Shown here piece by piece: positions 1-5,341 of a stretch of 33,969 nt of DNA (position 1 is the stretch's first letter; the number at the start of each line of letters is the position of its first letter). This DNA is from a virus. The notes beneath the pieces were generated by a model, which was not told the origin of the DNA, did not search any database, and saw nothing but the letters and a program-made list of their open reading frames with translations. Where the stretch lies: IMG/VR virus record IMGVR_UViG_3300045107_000309, positions 1 to 33,969 of that record, one strand, 5' to 3'. A program made the translations under genes and the position numbers.

Positions 1-419
1 ACAATTTCCCGCCGGCCGTCTCTCGGCCGGCCACTCCCAACGCGGACTGGCACTCCGTACCGGGCACGGAGAGCGGCGGCGGCGCCTGCGTCGGCAGGGT
101 GTAAGGTGATGCTAACTATTTCCATCCTCTCGCAGCGCAGGCCGCGAGTGGAAAACGCGGCTCTGCCGTCGCACAAGACATGTACTACTGCCTCTCCCGA
201 ACGATCGGGCGCGGCATGCGGCGTGTAGCACACCGCATGCAGCCCACACTCTCCGAGCACGGCGGCCGAGTCCGTCCAGGAGTCGGTCGTCATGACGGCC
301 GACTCCCAGGGGGTGTGGCGATGCGGCGAGCGGAGCAAGTCCCCGCCCAACCGACAAACGCGGGTAGCCATGACGCGGCCGTCAGGGGCGACGGCGTGGG
401 GTTCGGGGATGGGGGTCAC
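1..419 (-). CDS. MORN_2/YwqK-type repeat protein, copy 1 (partial, 3' end outside window)
   Basis: N-terminal 139 codons of a protein paralogous to the two complete copies to its right. It starts at GTG 419-417, whose GTGA overlaps the stop of the small KRPA-repeat ORF upstream, and it is open to the left edge. The visible part is the roughly 130-residue non-repeat domain seen in the other copies (PEPHAVAPDGRVMATR, DSWTDSAAVLGECGLHAVCY) plus the beginning of the GRRE repeat array. Bases 212-407 read identical to the matching part of copy 3, whereas bases 1-205 match copy 2 with few differences, so this gene is a mosaic. The function is unknown. MORN_2 repeat proteins are often labelled YwqK-family antitoxins in databases, but no toxin is recognisable here. 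Confidence 0.8.
   Translation of the reverse strand, partial: MTPIPEPHAVAPDGRVMATRVCRLGGDLLRSPHRHTPWESAVMTTDSWTDSAAVLGECGLHAVCYTPHAAPDRSGEAVVHVLCDGRAAFSTRGLRCERMEIVSITLHPADAGAAAALRARYGVPVRVGSGRPRDGRREI
212..407. repeat. 196-bp tract identical to 2387-2582 (recombination tract)
   Basis: By eye these 196 bases of MORN copy 1 are identical to 2387-2582 of copy 3, while the corresponding part of copy 2 (about 1376-1570) has many substitutions. The identity ends abruptly on both sides. This is what a gene conversion or recent unequal crossover leaves. Confidence 0.75.
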
Positions 420-532
420 GACGCCACCCCCGCGGCCGCTGGCCGCTTCGCTGGCCGCTTCGCTGGCCGCTTCGCTGGCCGCTTCGCTGGCCGGCGAACT
501 ACCGTCGTCACGCGGATGATTTTTAGTTTCAT
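416..532 (-). CDS. 38-residue basic KRPA-repeat leader ORF upstream of copy 1
   Basis: ATG 532-530 is preceded by GAGAGGGCAAGCA, a plausible ribosome binding site. The ORF reads MKLKIIRVTTVV, then about four KRPA units, then PAAAGVAS and TGA. The stop overlaps the GTG start of MORN copy 1 as GTGA, the classic layout of translational coupling. The KRPA units are encoded by a 12-bp tandem repeat (GCGAAGCGGCCA on the minus strand), so copy-number change keeps frame. The second copy of this ORF has one unit fewer. It could be a real basic micro-protein, a leader peptide that opens the downstream start, or a decayed gene end. Conservation of frame and overlap in both copies favours translation. 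Confidence 0.6.
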   Translation of the reverse strand: MKLKIIRVTTVVRRPAKRPAKRPAKRPAKRPAAAGVAS

Positions 533-584
533 TGCTTGCCCTCTCTAGGTTTGCCGCGAGCGATCGGGCCGCGGCGCCCGCTGG
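533..584 (-). repeat. intergenic hairpin cassette (copy A)
   Basis: Space between MORN copy 2 and the leader ORF of copy 1. It holds GCCGCG (553-558) and CGCGGC (570-575) as arms of a hairpin around CGATCGGG, followed on the minus strand by the ribosome-binding leader GAGAGGGCAAGCA. The same cassette recurs at 1685-1736 and, in part, at 2904-2956. It may be a terminator, RNA processing site or promoter-carrying spacer. Confidence 0.6.
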
Positions 585-1583
585 TCATGTGGTCCGCGAT
601 TCGTCAGCGCGAATCTCTTTACGCCGGCCGAGCAACTGGCCGTGGCGATACTTCGCGACGAATCGCGTACCATCGGCGCAAACTGTTTCCCGCCGGCCGT
701 GCAACTTGCCGGCGCGGTATCGCTCGACAATGCGCGTGCCGTCGGCGTGAACCTCTTCCCGCCGGCCGTGCAACTGACCGGCGCGGTATCGCTCGACAAT
801 GCGCGTGCCGTCGGCGCACACCTCTTCCCGCCGGCCGTGCAACTGGTTATCGCGATAGTTCTCCGTGATTCGCGTGCCGTCGGCGCGCACCTCTTCCCGC
901 CGGCCGTGCCGCTGGTCATCGCGATAGTTCTCCGTGATTCGCGTGCCGTTGGCGTAAACTGTTTCCCGCCGGCCGTGCAACTGACCGGCGCGGTAGTGCG
1001 CTGTGATCCGCTTGCCGTTGGCGAAAACTGTTTCCCGCCGGCCGTGTGGCTTGCCGGCGCGGTAATGCGCTACGGTCCGCTCGCCGCTGGCGTAAACCTC
1101 TTCCCGCCGGCCGTGGCACTTGCCGTCGCGGCATCGCTCGACAACCCGCGTGCCATCGGCCCAGACTACTTCCCGCCGGCCGTTTCTCGGCCAGTCACTC
1201 CCAACGCGGACTGGCACTCCGTACCGGGCACGGAGAGCGGCGGCGGCGCCTGCGTCGGCAGGGTGTAAGGTGATGCTAACTATTTCCATCCGCTCGCAGC
1301 GCAGGCCGCGAGTGGAAAACGCAGCTCTACCGTCGCACAAGACATGTACTACTGCCTCTCCCGAACGATCGGGCACGGCACGAGGCGCGTAGCATACCGC
1401 GTGTAGTCCGCACTCTCCGAGCACGGCGGCCGAGTCCGTCCAGGAATCGGTCGTCATGACGGCCGACTCCCAGGGGGTGAGGCGATGCGGCGAGCGGAGC
1501 AAGTCCCCGATCAGCCGGCAGATTCGCGTAGCCATTACGCGGCCGTCAGGCGCGACAGCGTGGGGTTCGGGGATGGGGGTCAC
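585..1583 (-). CDS. MORN_2/YwqK-type repeat protein, copy 2
   Basis: A 332-residue protein starting at GTG 1583-1581, which overlaps the stop of the KRPA leader ORF (GTGA). Residues 1-130 are a non-repeat domain shared with copies 1 and 3, including WTDSAAVLGECGLHAVCY and RCERMEI. From residue 135 there are nine units beginning GRRE at exactly 23-residue spacing (135, 158, 181, 204, 227, 250, 273, 296, 319), consensus GRREEVxADGTRIxExYRAGQLH. This is the MORN_2 repeat of YwqK-family proteins, which forms a beta-hairpin solenoid. There is no signal peptide or membrane segment. The family function is not established; roles as antitoxin, immunity or binding scaffold are proposed. The near-perfect periodicity points to recent unit expansion. 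Confidence 0.85.
   Translation of the reverse strand: MTPIPEPHAVAPDGRVMATRICRLIGDLLRSPHRLTPWESAVMTTDSWTDSAAVLGECGLHAVCYAPRAVPDRSGEAVVHVLCDGRAAFSTRGLRCERMEIVSITLHPADAGAAAALRARYGVPVRVGSDWPRNGRREVVWADGTRVVERCRDGKCHGRREEVYASGERTVAHYRAGKPHGRRETVFANGKRITAHYRAGQLHGRRETVYANGTRITENYRDDQRHGRREEVRADGTRITENYRDNQLHGRREEVCADGTRIVERYRAGQLHGRREEVHADGTRIVERYRAGKLHGRRETVCADGTRFVAKYRHGQLLGRRKEIRADESRTT
588..1181 (-). repeat. 69-bp tandem repeat array (nine units) encoding MORN_2 units
   Basis: Nine consecutive 69-bp units in the coding strand of MORN copy 2. Each carries a TTCCCGCCGGCCGTG-type block on the plus strand. The units are highly alike at the DNA level, so slippage or unequal recombination can change copy number by whole 23-residue units. 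Confidence 0.85.
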
Positions 1584-1684
1584 GACGCCACCCCCGCGGC
1601 CGCTGGCCGCTTCACTGGCCGCTTCGCTGGCCGCTTCACTGGCCGACGAACTACCGTCGTCACGCGGATGATTTTCAGTTTCAT
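1580..1684 (-). CDS. 34-residue basic KRPA/KRPV-repeat leader ORF upstream of copy 2
   Basis: ATG 1684-1682 follows GAGAGGGCAAGCA. The product begins MKLKIIRVTTVV and continues with three KRP(A/V) units before AAAGVAS. TGA 1582-1580 overlaps the GTG start of MORN copy 2. It is the same design as the ORF at 416-532 but one 12-bp unit shorter, with some GTGAAG variants in place of GCGAAG. The right-hand MORN copy 3 lacks such a leader and has its own ATG with a strong GGAGG. Confidence 0.6.
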   Translation of the reverse strand: MKLKIIRVTTVVRRPVKRPAKRPVKRPAAAGVAS

Positions 1685-1736
1685 TGCTTGCCCTCTCTAG
1701 GTTTGCCGCGAGCGATCGGGCCGCGGCGCCCGCTGG
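1685..1736 (-). repeat. intergenic hairpin cassette (copy B)
   Basis: Spacer between MORN copy 3 and the leader ORF of copy 2, nearly identical to 533-584. Arms GCCGCG (1705-1710) and CGCGGC (1722-1727) can pair. It lies immediately upstream of the GAGAGGGCAAGCA-ATG leader on the minus strand. Confidence 0.6.
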
Positions 1737-2594
1737 TCATGTGGTCCGCGATTCGTCAGCGCGAATCTCTTTACGCTGGCCGTGTAACAGGCCGTGGCGA
1801 TACTCCGCGATGAATCGCGTGCCGTCGGCGCAGACCAGTTCCCAGGCGCCGTGCCGCCGGTCATCGCGGTAGTGCGACACTACCTTTGTGCCGTCAGCTC
1901 GGGTCTCCTCGCGCCGACCGTGCAACTTGCCGGCGCGGTAGTGCGACACTACCTTTGTGCCGTCGTCATAGACCGCCTCGTACTGGCCGTGTAACTGACC
2001 GTCGCGGTAGTGCGCTGTGACACGCCCCATGCCAATACGAATTTCTTCGTATCCGTGCAAATCGCCGTTGCAGTATTCCGAAATAACTCGTGTTCCGTCA
2101 GCATAAAGCACATCGCGGATGCCGTGCAGGCGGCCGGCCTGGAAACGCTCTATAGTCACTGCCCCGTCAGCGTCCAGCGATTCGCACTCCCCGTCTCGGG
2201 GCAGCATCGGAGCAACATCTACTGGCACTCCGTACCGGGCACGGAGAGCGGCGGCGGCGCTTGCATCGGCGGGGTGCAGTACGATACGGTCAATCTCCAT
2301 GAACTCGCAGCGCAGCCGGCGGGCGAAAACAGCGCGCTTGCCGCTACAGATTACATGCACGATTGCTTCGCCGCGATTGCCCGGCACGGCATGCGGCGTG
2401 TAGCACACCGCATGCAGCCCACACTCTCCGAGCACGGCGGCCGAGTCCGTCCAGGAGTCGGTCGTCATGACGGCCGACTCCCAGGGGGTGTGGCGATGCG
2501 GCGAGCGGAGCAAGTCCCCGCCCAACCGACAAACGCGGGTAGCCATGACGCGGCCGTCAGGGGCGACGGCGTGGGGTTCGGGTATAGTGTTCAT
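1737..2594 (-). CDS. MORN_2/YwqK-type repeat protein, copy 3
   Basis: A 285-residue protein with ATG 2594-2592 preceded by GGAGGGAAAAG, a strong ribosome binding site. The N-terminal domain (1-130) is nearly the same as in copies 1 and 2. The repeat region has seven units starting at residues 135, 158, 181, 203, 226, 249 and 272. They are more diverged than in copy 2, and one unit is 22 residues long. The last residues (RKEIRADESRTT) are identical to those of copy 2. The two-unit length difference between copies 2 and 3 accounts for nearly all of the size difference. This is the most upstream and the least homogenised complete repeat array, so it may be the older form. Function unknown; MORN_2 proteins are commonly annotated as YwqK-family antitoxins. 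Confidence 0.85.
   Translation of the reverse strand: MNTIPEPHAVAPDGRVMATRVCRLGGDLLRSPHRHTPWESAVMTTDSWTDSAAVLGECGLHAVCYTPHAVPGNRGEAIVHVICSGKRAVFARRLRCEFMEIDRIVLHPADASAAAALRARYGVPVDVAPMLPRDGECESLDADGAVTIERFQAGRLHGIRDVLYADGTRVISEYCNGDLHGYEEIRIGMGRVTAHYRDGQLHGQYEAVYDDGTKVVSHYRAGKLHGRREETRADGTKVVSHYRDDRRHGAWELVCADGTRFIAEYRHGLLHGQRKEIRADESRTT
2387..2582. repeat. 196-bp tract identical to 212-407
   Basis: Partner of the identical tract in MORN copy 1. It covers the start region and the first part of the N-terminal domain of copy 3. Confidence 0.75.
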
Positions 2595-2631
2595 CTTTTC
2601 CCTCCTGCGCCCTAGTTCGGCTTGTTGCCGG

Positions 2632-2684
2632 CCGCGATAGATCGGGCCGCGGCTCCCGGTTCAGTTCAGTTTTGCCGCGCGGCA
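2632..2684 (-). repeat. intergenic hairpin cassette (copy C) with GCCGCGCGGC palindrome
   Basis: Holds CGATAGATCGGGCCGCGGCTCCCGG-like sequence and the run CAGTTCAGTTTTGCCGCGCGGC, both repeated at 2929-2976. The perfect palindrome GCCGCGCGGC is at 2674-2683. In the second location the same bases form the last codons and stop of the 162-residue gene, so this copy may be a duplicated 3' flank with a terminator role. Confidence 0.55.
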
Positions 2685-2903
2685 TTAATGCGGCGGTACG
2701 CCGTCACCGGCTCTCCCTGGGGAGTGTACCGCCGCGTCGTGAATTTCCTCGATCCCGCCGTCTGCGAACAACTCGCAGATATGCAGTGAGCGAATGTCGC
2801 CCTGCTGATCTTCGAGAAAGCGGCAACACACCCAGCCGCTTTTTTCGTAATCCGGATGCCGCCCGACGATTTCGACGAGCATCCCTAAACGCGTGTAAAT
2901 CAT
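2685..2903 (-). CDS. small hypothetical protein (72 aa)
   Basis: ATG 2903-2901 follows GAGGGCAAGCA, the same leader as used by the KRPA ORFs, which supports real translation. The product is mildly acidic, with no signal peptide or membrane helix. The middle part (GWVCCRFLEDQQGDIRSLHICELF) looks like a compact beta-rich domain. I do not recognise the family. It sits between the 162-residue gene and MORN copy 3 in the minus-strand operon. Confidence 0.6.
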   Translation of the reverse strand: MIYTRLGMLVEIVGRHPDYEKSGWVCCRFLEDQQGDIRSLHICELFADGGIEEIHDAAVHSPGRAGDGVPPH

Positions 2904-2956
2904 TGCTTGCCCTCACTGTAGGTTCGCCGCGATCGGGCCGCGGCTCCCGGTCCAGT
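2904..2956 (-). repeat. intergenic hairpin cassette (copy D)
   Basis: Arms GCCGCG (2926-2931) and CGCGGC (2939-2944) with a 7-base loop, then on the minus strand the GAGGGCAAGCA-ATG leader. It shares the GATCGGGCCGCGG core with the spacers at 533-584, 1685-1736 and 2632-2684. Confidence 0.6.
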
Positions 2957-3445
2957 TCAGTTTTGCCGCGCGGCTTTCAGCGCGGCGCGAAACTCGCGAA
3001 TGTCTTTCCCGGCCCAGGCCCTGGCCAGGGCCATTTCGGCTGGCGTCAGTGATTCAAACTCCTTCAGTTTGCGGCTGGCGGCCTCGTCGCCCTCGAAGAC
3101 GGCGACTGTGGGGATAAAGCGCTTGCGGCCGTAAGGGCCGTCATAGACGGCGGCCCACTTGAGGTAGACCCCGGAGACTTGCGGGCGGTCGCCAGCGTCA
3201 AAGGCTCGCATGGCCGCGAGCTGTTCGGCCGTTGGTTCCGTGGCCGCATCAATCACTGGCGTCAGCCGGCTTTTGCCGCGCCGGCCAGTGCCGGTATGGT
3301 GCGCCTCGGTGGGCCGCATCACCGCCACGGCCGCAGCGGCGCTCACCTTGAACCGCCTGGCCCAGCGGCCGATCGTTACCATGCCGCGCGACTCGGCCTC
3401 TACCATGTTGTTTGAGCGGCCGGCCGCGTAGTCGAAACCTGCCAT
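2957..3445 (-). CDS. hypothetical protein with N-terminal helix-turn-helix-like segment (162 aa)
   Basis: I chose ATG 3445-3443 because GGGGGGCGAACA precedes it. A TTG at 3469-3467, overlapping the stop of the upstream gene as TTGA, would add eight residues but has no clear ribosome binding site. The N-terminal 60 residues (GRSNNMVEAESRGMVTIGRWARRFKVS) resemble a short helix-turn-helix in which a wing follows GRWARRFKVS. The C-terminal half has a beta-like stretch (YDGPYGRKRFIPTVAVFEG) and an alpha-helical tail. It could be a small regulator or DNA-binding protein of the operon. That is inference from residue pattern only; I do not recognise a named family. Confidence 0.6.
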   Translation of the reverse strand: MAGFDYAAGRSNNMVEAESRGMVTIGRWARRFKVSAAAAVAVMRPTEAHHTGTGRRGKSRLTPVIDAATEPTAEQLAAMRAFDAGDRPQVSGVYLKWAAVYDGPYGRKRFIPTVAVFEGDEAASRKLKEFESLTPAEMALARAWAGKDIREFRAALKAARQN

Positions 3446-3465
3446 TGTTCGCCCCCCTAGGATGG

Positions 3466-3681
3466 TCAATCGTACAGAAAATCGCCGACTTCAGCGGCGG
3501 CGATAGCCTGGTCGAGTAGCCGGTCGAATCGGGCGGCCGTGGCCGGGTAAATCCCGCGCACACTGACCACACTCCGGAAGTTCCGGCGCGACATAGCCAC
3601 GACCCCTTCATCTTTAAGCCGGCTTACAGCGGCTTTCACGTTTTCGACCATCATCGCCAGTTGTTCGTCCCACTCCAGCAT
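3466..3681 (-). CDS. small hypothetical protein (71 aa)
   Basis: ATG 3681-3679 is preceded by GGGGGAAGCC. The product is largely helical, starting MLEWDEQLAMMVENVKAAVSRLKDEG and continuing with a basic middle (MSRRNFRSVVSVRGIYPATAARFDRLL). There is no signal peptide. The sequence suggests a short helical nucleic-acid-binding or adaptor protein but supports no specific assignment. It ends about 20 bases before the next gene in the same direction. Confidence 0.6.
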   Translation of the reverse strand: MLEWDEQLAMMVENVKAAVSRLKDEGVVAMSRRNFRSVVSVRGIYPATAARFDRLLDQAIAAAEVGDFLYD

Positions 3682-3705
3682 GGCTTCCCCCTGGTTAGTT
3701 CAGGC

Positions 3706-3797
3706 GCCCTGGTTCGGCCAGGGCGGCCGGCCGCGCGGGTCTGGGCGCGGCTCCCGGTTCAGGCGACCAGGTTCAGGCGCCCTGGTTCGACCAGGGC
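3706..3797 (-). repeat. two tandem intergenic hairpins (GCCCTGG-TTCGR-CCAGGGC)
   Basis: The spacer between the 71- and 61-residue genes holds two copies, about 73 bp apart, of a hairpin with seven-base arms GCCCTGG and CCAGGGC: 3706-3724 and 3779-3797. Both are followed by GGCCGGCCGCG-like or AACCGGCCGCG sequence. The duplication is imperfect. The role may be termination, RNA protection or processing. Confidence 0.6.
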
Positions 3798-3834
3798 AAC
3801 CGGCCGCGATGGCCGGCGCCACGGCTCCCCTTTG

Positions 3835-4020
3835 TTATTTCGCGCCGCCCGGCGGTACGGGTGTGCGGACCACAATAGTACATCTCCATTCGGGCAAAAT
3901 GTTGCCCCAACCGCCCATGCGGCTAAAGCGGCATCCATTCACGACACGTTTGTACTCCGCCGGTATGGCATTCCAAGTCTCCTCGTGTAGCCATAGTCGG
4001 GGCGGCAGCTTCTTTTTCAC
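3835..4020 (-). CDS. small hypothetical protein (61 aa)
   Basis: GTG 4020-4018 lies 5 bases after AGAAGGGCATG, which supplies GAAGG as ribosome binding site. The start overlaps the stop of a possible upstream ORF as GTGA. The product begins MKKKLPPRLWLHEETWNAIP and has single cysteines in NGCRFSRM and EWRCTIVV. It is Trp- and Pro-rich for its size. I do not recognise it. Confidence 0.55.
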   Translation of the reverse strand: MKKKLPPRLWLHEETWNAIPAEYKRVVNGCRFSRMGGWGNILPEWRCTIVVRTPVPPGGAK

Positions 4021-4211
4021 GGCATGCCCTTCTGGTTGAAGTTGCGGGCGAGTCTGTATGTAAATCCGCGAAGCGCCAACTTTTCGCCCGCCGGGCAGTT
4101 TGCCCGCCCTTTCGCGCGTTTTTTTTTTGCTTTGGCGTGGCGTTGGGGCGGCTTTCGGGCTGTTTTTGGGCCGCTTTGGGGCGGCTTCCGGCCCGCCCAG
4201 GCCAACCGCAC
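4017..4211 (-). CDS. possible basic protein (64 aa), tentative
   Basis: A GTG at 4211-4209 follows CGAGGGGG and opens a 64-residue frame that is very rich in Lys, Arg and Pro (KTARKPPQRHAKAKKK) and ends ATGCCGTGA, overlapping the GTG of the next gene by four bases. A candidate promoter lies about 60 bases upstream. The composition recalls the KRPA leader ORFs in front of the MORN genes. Against it: the region is extremely G+C-biased and any frame can stay open. A much longer frame (to 5723) is clearly antisense to the terminase genes. Confidence 0.3.
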   Translation of the reverse strand: MRLAWAGRKPPQSGPKTARKPPQRHAKAKKKRAKGRANCPAGEKLALRGFTYRLARNFNQKGMP

Positions 4212-4267
4212 CCCCCCCTCGCGTGCGTGGGCGTGCGGGAGGGGCTTATCCTGGCCGGACTCCCGAA

Positions 4268-4296
4268 AAAATATACCACAAAGCGAGTTACGGCAA
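4268..4296 (-). promoter_or_regulatory. candidate sigma-70-type promoter for the minus-strand operon
   Basis: On the minus strand TTGCCG (4296-4291) and TATTTT (4273-4268) are 17 bases apart, in the only AT-rich island of the divergent region. An alternative -10 is TATATT at 4275-4270 with a 15-base spacer. It points toward 4211 and the small genes beyond. Confidence 0.4.
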
Positions 4297-4310
4297 GTGT
4301 TGGGGGGCAG

Positions 4311-4350
4311 TGGGCGCAGCGCCCAGAGGGGTCTGGGCGCAGCGCCCAGA
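4311..4350. repeat. two copies of the TGGGCGCAGCGCCCA palindrome
   Basis: First copy 4311-4325; second 4332-4350 with arms TCTGGGCGC and GCGCCCAGA around a central A. They are separated by a few G-rich bases. Confidence 0.85.
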
Positions 4351-4509
4351 GGGTGGTGGGGGGTGGTTGGTGGTTTTGGTTGGCTGGGTGAGAGTGGAGG
4401 TGAGAGGCCTGGCGGTCTTGTGTTGGGGGGGGTCGGTGGGATAGGGTATGTGGGGCTTGGTGGCCGGTGGTGAGTGATTTGGGTGGAGCGGAAGGCGAAG
4501 GCGTCGCCC

Positions 4510-4625
4510 GCGGGGGATGCGGGGGATTGCGGGGGATCGTACGACGAGGCCGGTGCTGGCGCGCACACGGGCGTGCGTCCCGCGGGAGGAGCTGAAACAT
4601 CCCCCGCATCCCCCGCATCACCCGC
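4510..4625. repeat. facing GCGGGGGAT repeats (three direct, three inverted)
   Basis: GCGGGGGAT occurs at 4510-4518, 4519-4527 and 4529-4537. Its complement ATCCCCCGC occurs at 4599-4607 and 4608-4616, with a one-mismatch third copy at 4617-4625. An 18-base arm can pair exactly across about 80 bases. The position, about 50 bp before the putative small terminase gene, would suit a packaging (pac) site, an operator or an origin-like iteron set. Confidence 0.6.
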
Positions 4626-4672
4626 AGTGACACCAGCCAGGTTCCAGATGGATTTCTGTTGGGGGTGTAGGG

Positions 4673-5122
4673 ATGAGCGAGGAAGGGGCGACGGGCCGGT
4701 TTGGGGATGGGAAGTGCAAGCGGTGCAAGCAGGCGCGAATGAACCGGGAGGGGGGGTTGTGTGTGAGGTGCTGGCGGGCGGAGCACCCATATTACCGCCA
4801 GCCGCGGATACCGCAATTACTGAAGGACTTACGTTACGTGTACAAGGACGTTCGGGAGGCGGAGAGGGAGACGGCGGCGGTAAAGAGCCTGCGGGCGGCG
4901 TTGGAGCAATCGCCGATGAAGGTGCTGGAGTTGCTGGAGCGGGAGGAGGTGCGGTATCGGGAGCGGGTACAAGAGGCGTGGGCGAAGAGCGATCTGAAGG
5001 AGGCGGAGGCGAAGGCGGCGGCGGAGCCGGCGAGTCGAGAGGCGGCGGGGGAGGAATTGCTGCCGGAAGAGCCGGTGCAGGAATTGATCCGGGAGTTGCT
5101 TGATCGGGTGAGGGGGAAATAG
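4673..5122 (+). CDS. zinc-finger protein in the small-terminase position
   Basis: A 149-residue protein starting at ATG 4673 just after GGGGGTGTAGGG. The N-terminus has a four-cysteine knuckle, Cys15-x2-Cys18 and Cys30-x2-Cys33, surrounded by basic residues. The rest is predicted helical, with a long charged coiled-coil-like stretch (about 48-115) and an acidic C-terminus (GEELLPEEPVQELIRELLDRV). Small terminase subunits recognise packaging DNA, oligomerise by helical regions and sit directly upstream of the large subunit. Size, charge layout and position fit this, but there is no recognisable TerS signature and a zinc knuckle is not usual. An overlapping frame from 4474 to 5103 is a shadow. 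Confidence 0.55.
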   Translation: MSEEGATGRFGDGKCKRCKQARMNREGGLCVRCWRAEHPYYRQPRIPQLLKDLRYVYKDVREAERETAAVKSLRAALEQSPMKVLELLEREEVRYRERVQEAWAKSDLKEAEAKAAAEPASREAAGEELLPEEPVQELIRELLDRVRGK

Positions 5123-5149
5123 GGGATTGGGGGTTAGAGGGGAGGGAAG

Positions 5150-5341
5150 ATGGCTGATCCGGTGTTGATGCAGACGGGGTGTGAGGGGGGGGAGATGCTG
5201 CGGGTGGATGGGCTGGCGGGCAAGAAGGTTCGGATTCTGATGGCGCATGGGATGGATCTAGCGGCGTCGGTGATCCTGGACCGGGAGCGGGCGCAGTTGC
5301 TGTTGATGGCTCTGGTCGAGTTTCTGAAGGGCGATGGATGA
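5150..5341 (+). CDS. small hypothetical protein (63 aa) coupled to large terminase
   Basis: ATG 5150 follows GGGGAGGGAAG. The stop (5339-5341) overlaps the start of the large terminase as ATGA, so translation is probably coupled. The sequence (MLRVDGLAGKKVRILMAHGMDLAASVILDRERAQLLLMALVEFLKG) looks like a small alpha/beta fold ending in a helix. I do not recognise it. It could be a packaging accessory protein. Confidence 0.6.
   Translation: MADPVLMQTGCEGGEMLRVDGLAGKKVRILMAHGMDLAASVILDRERAQLLLMALVEFLKGDG

Larger units (their letters stand above)
4212..4672. other. divergent intergenic region, no convincing gene
   Basis: It contains the minus-strand promoter candidate, two GGGCGCAGCGCCC palindromes, a roughly 165-base tract (about 4297-4480) in which the plus strand is almost only G and T with many GGG runs, and the facing GCGGGGGAT repeats at 4510-4625. 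Frames open here in several registers reflect composition, not coding. Confidence 0.6.

Noticed and set aside
588-1181. Possible CRISPR array (regular TTCCCGCCGGCCGTG blocks)
   Set aside because: The spacing is exactly 69 bp, the intervening sequence is also repeated, and the array is coding for MORN_2 units.
642-1268. Plus-strand repetitive frame in the MORN region
   Set aside because: It is the complement of the 69-bp repeat array; the minus-strand frame gives a known repeat family.
4085-4130. Plus-strand rho-independent terminator (CGGGCA/TGCCCG hairpin before a T-run)
   Set aside because: The T-run begins well after the stem and no plus-strand gene lies upstream in the window.
4474-5103. 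Plus-strand 209-residue Gly-rich frame overlapping the putative small terminase
   Set aside because: Low complexity and out of frame with the better-supported 4673-5122 gene, which has Cys motifs and a ribosome binding site.
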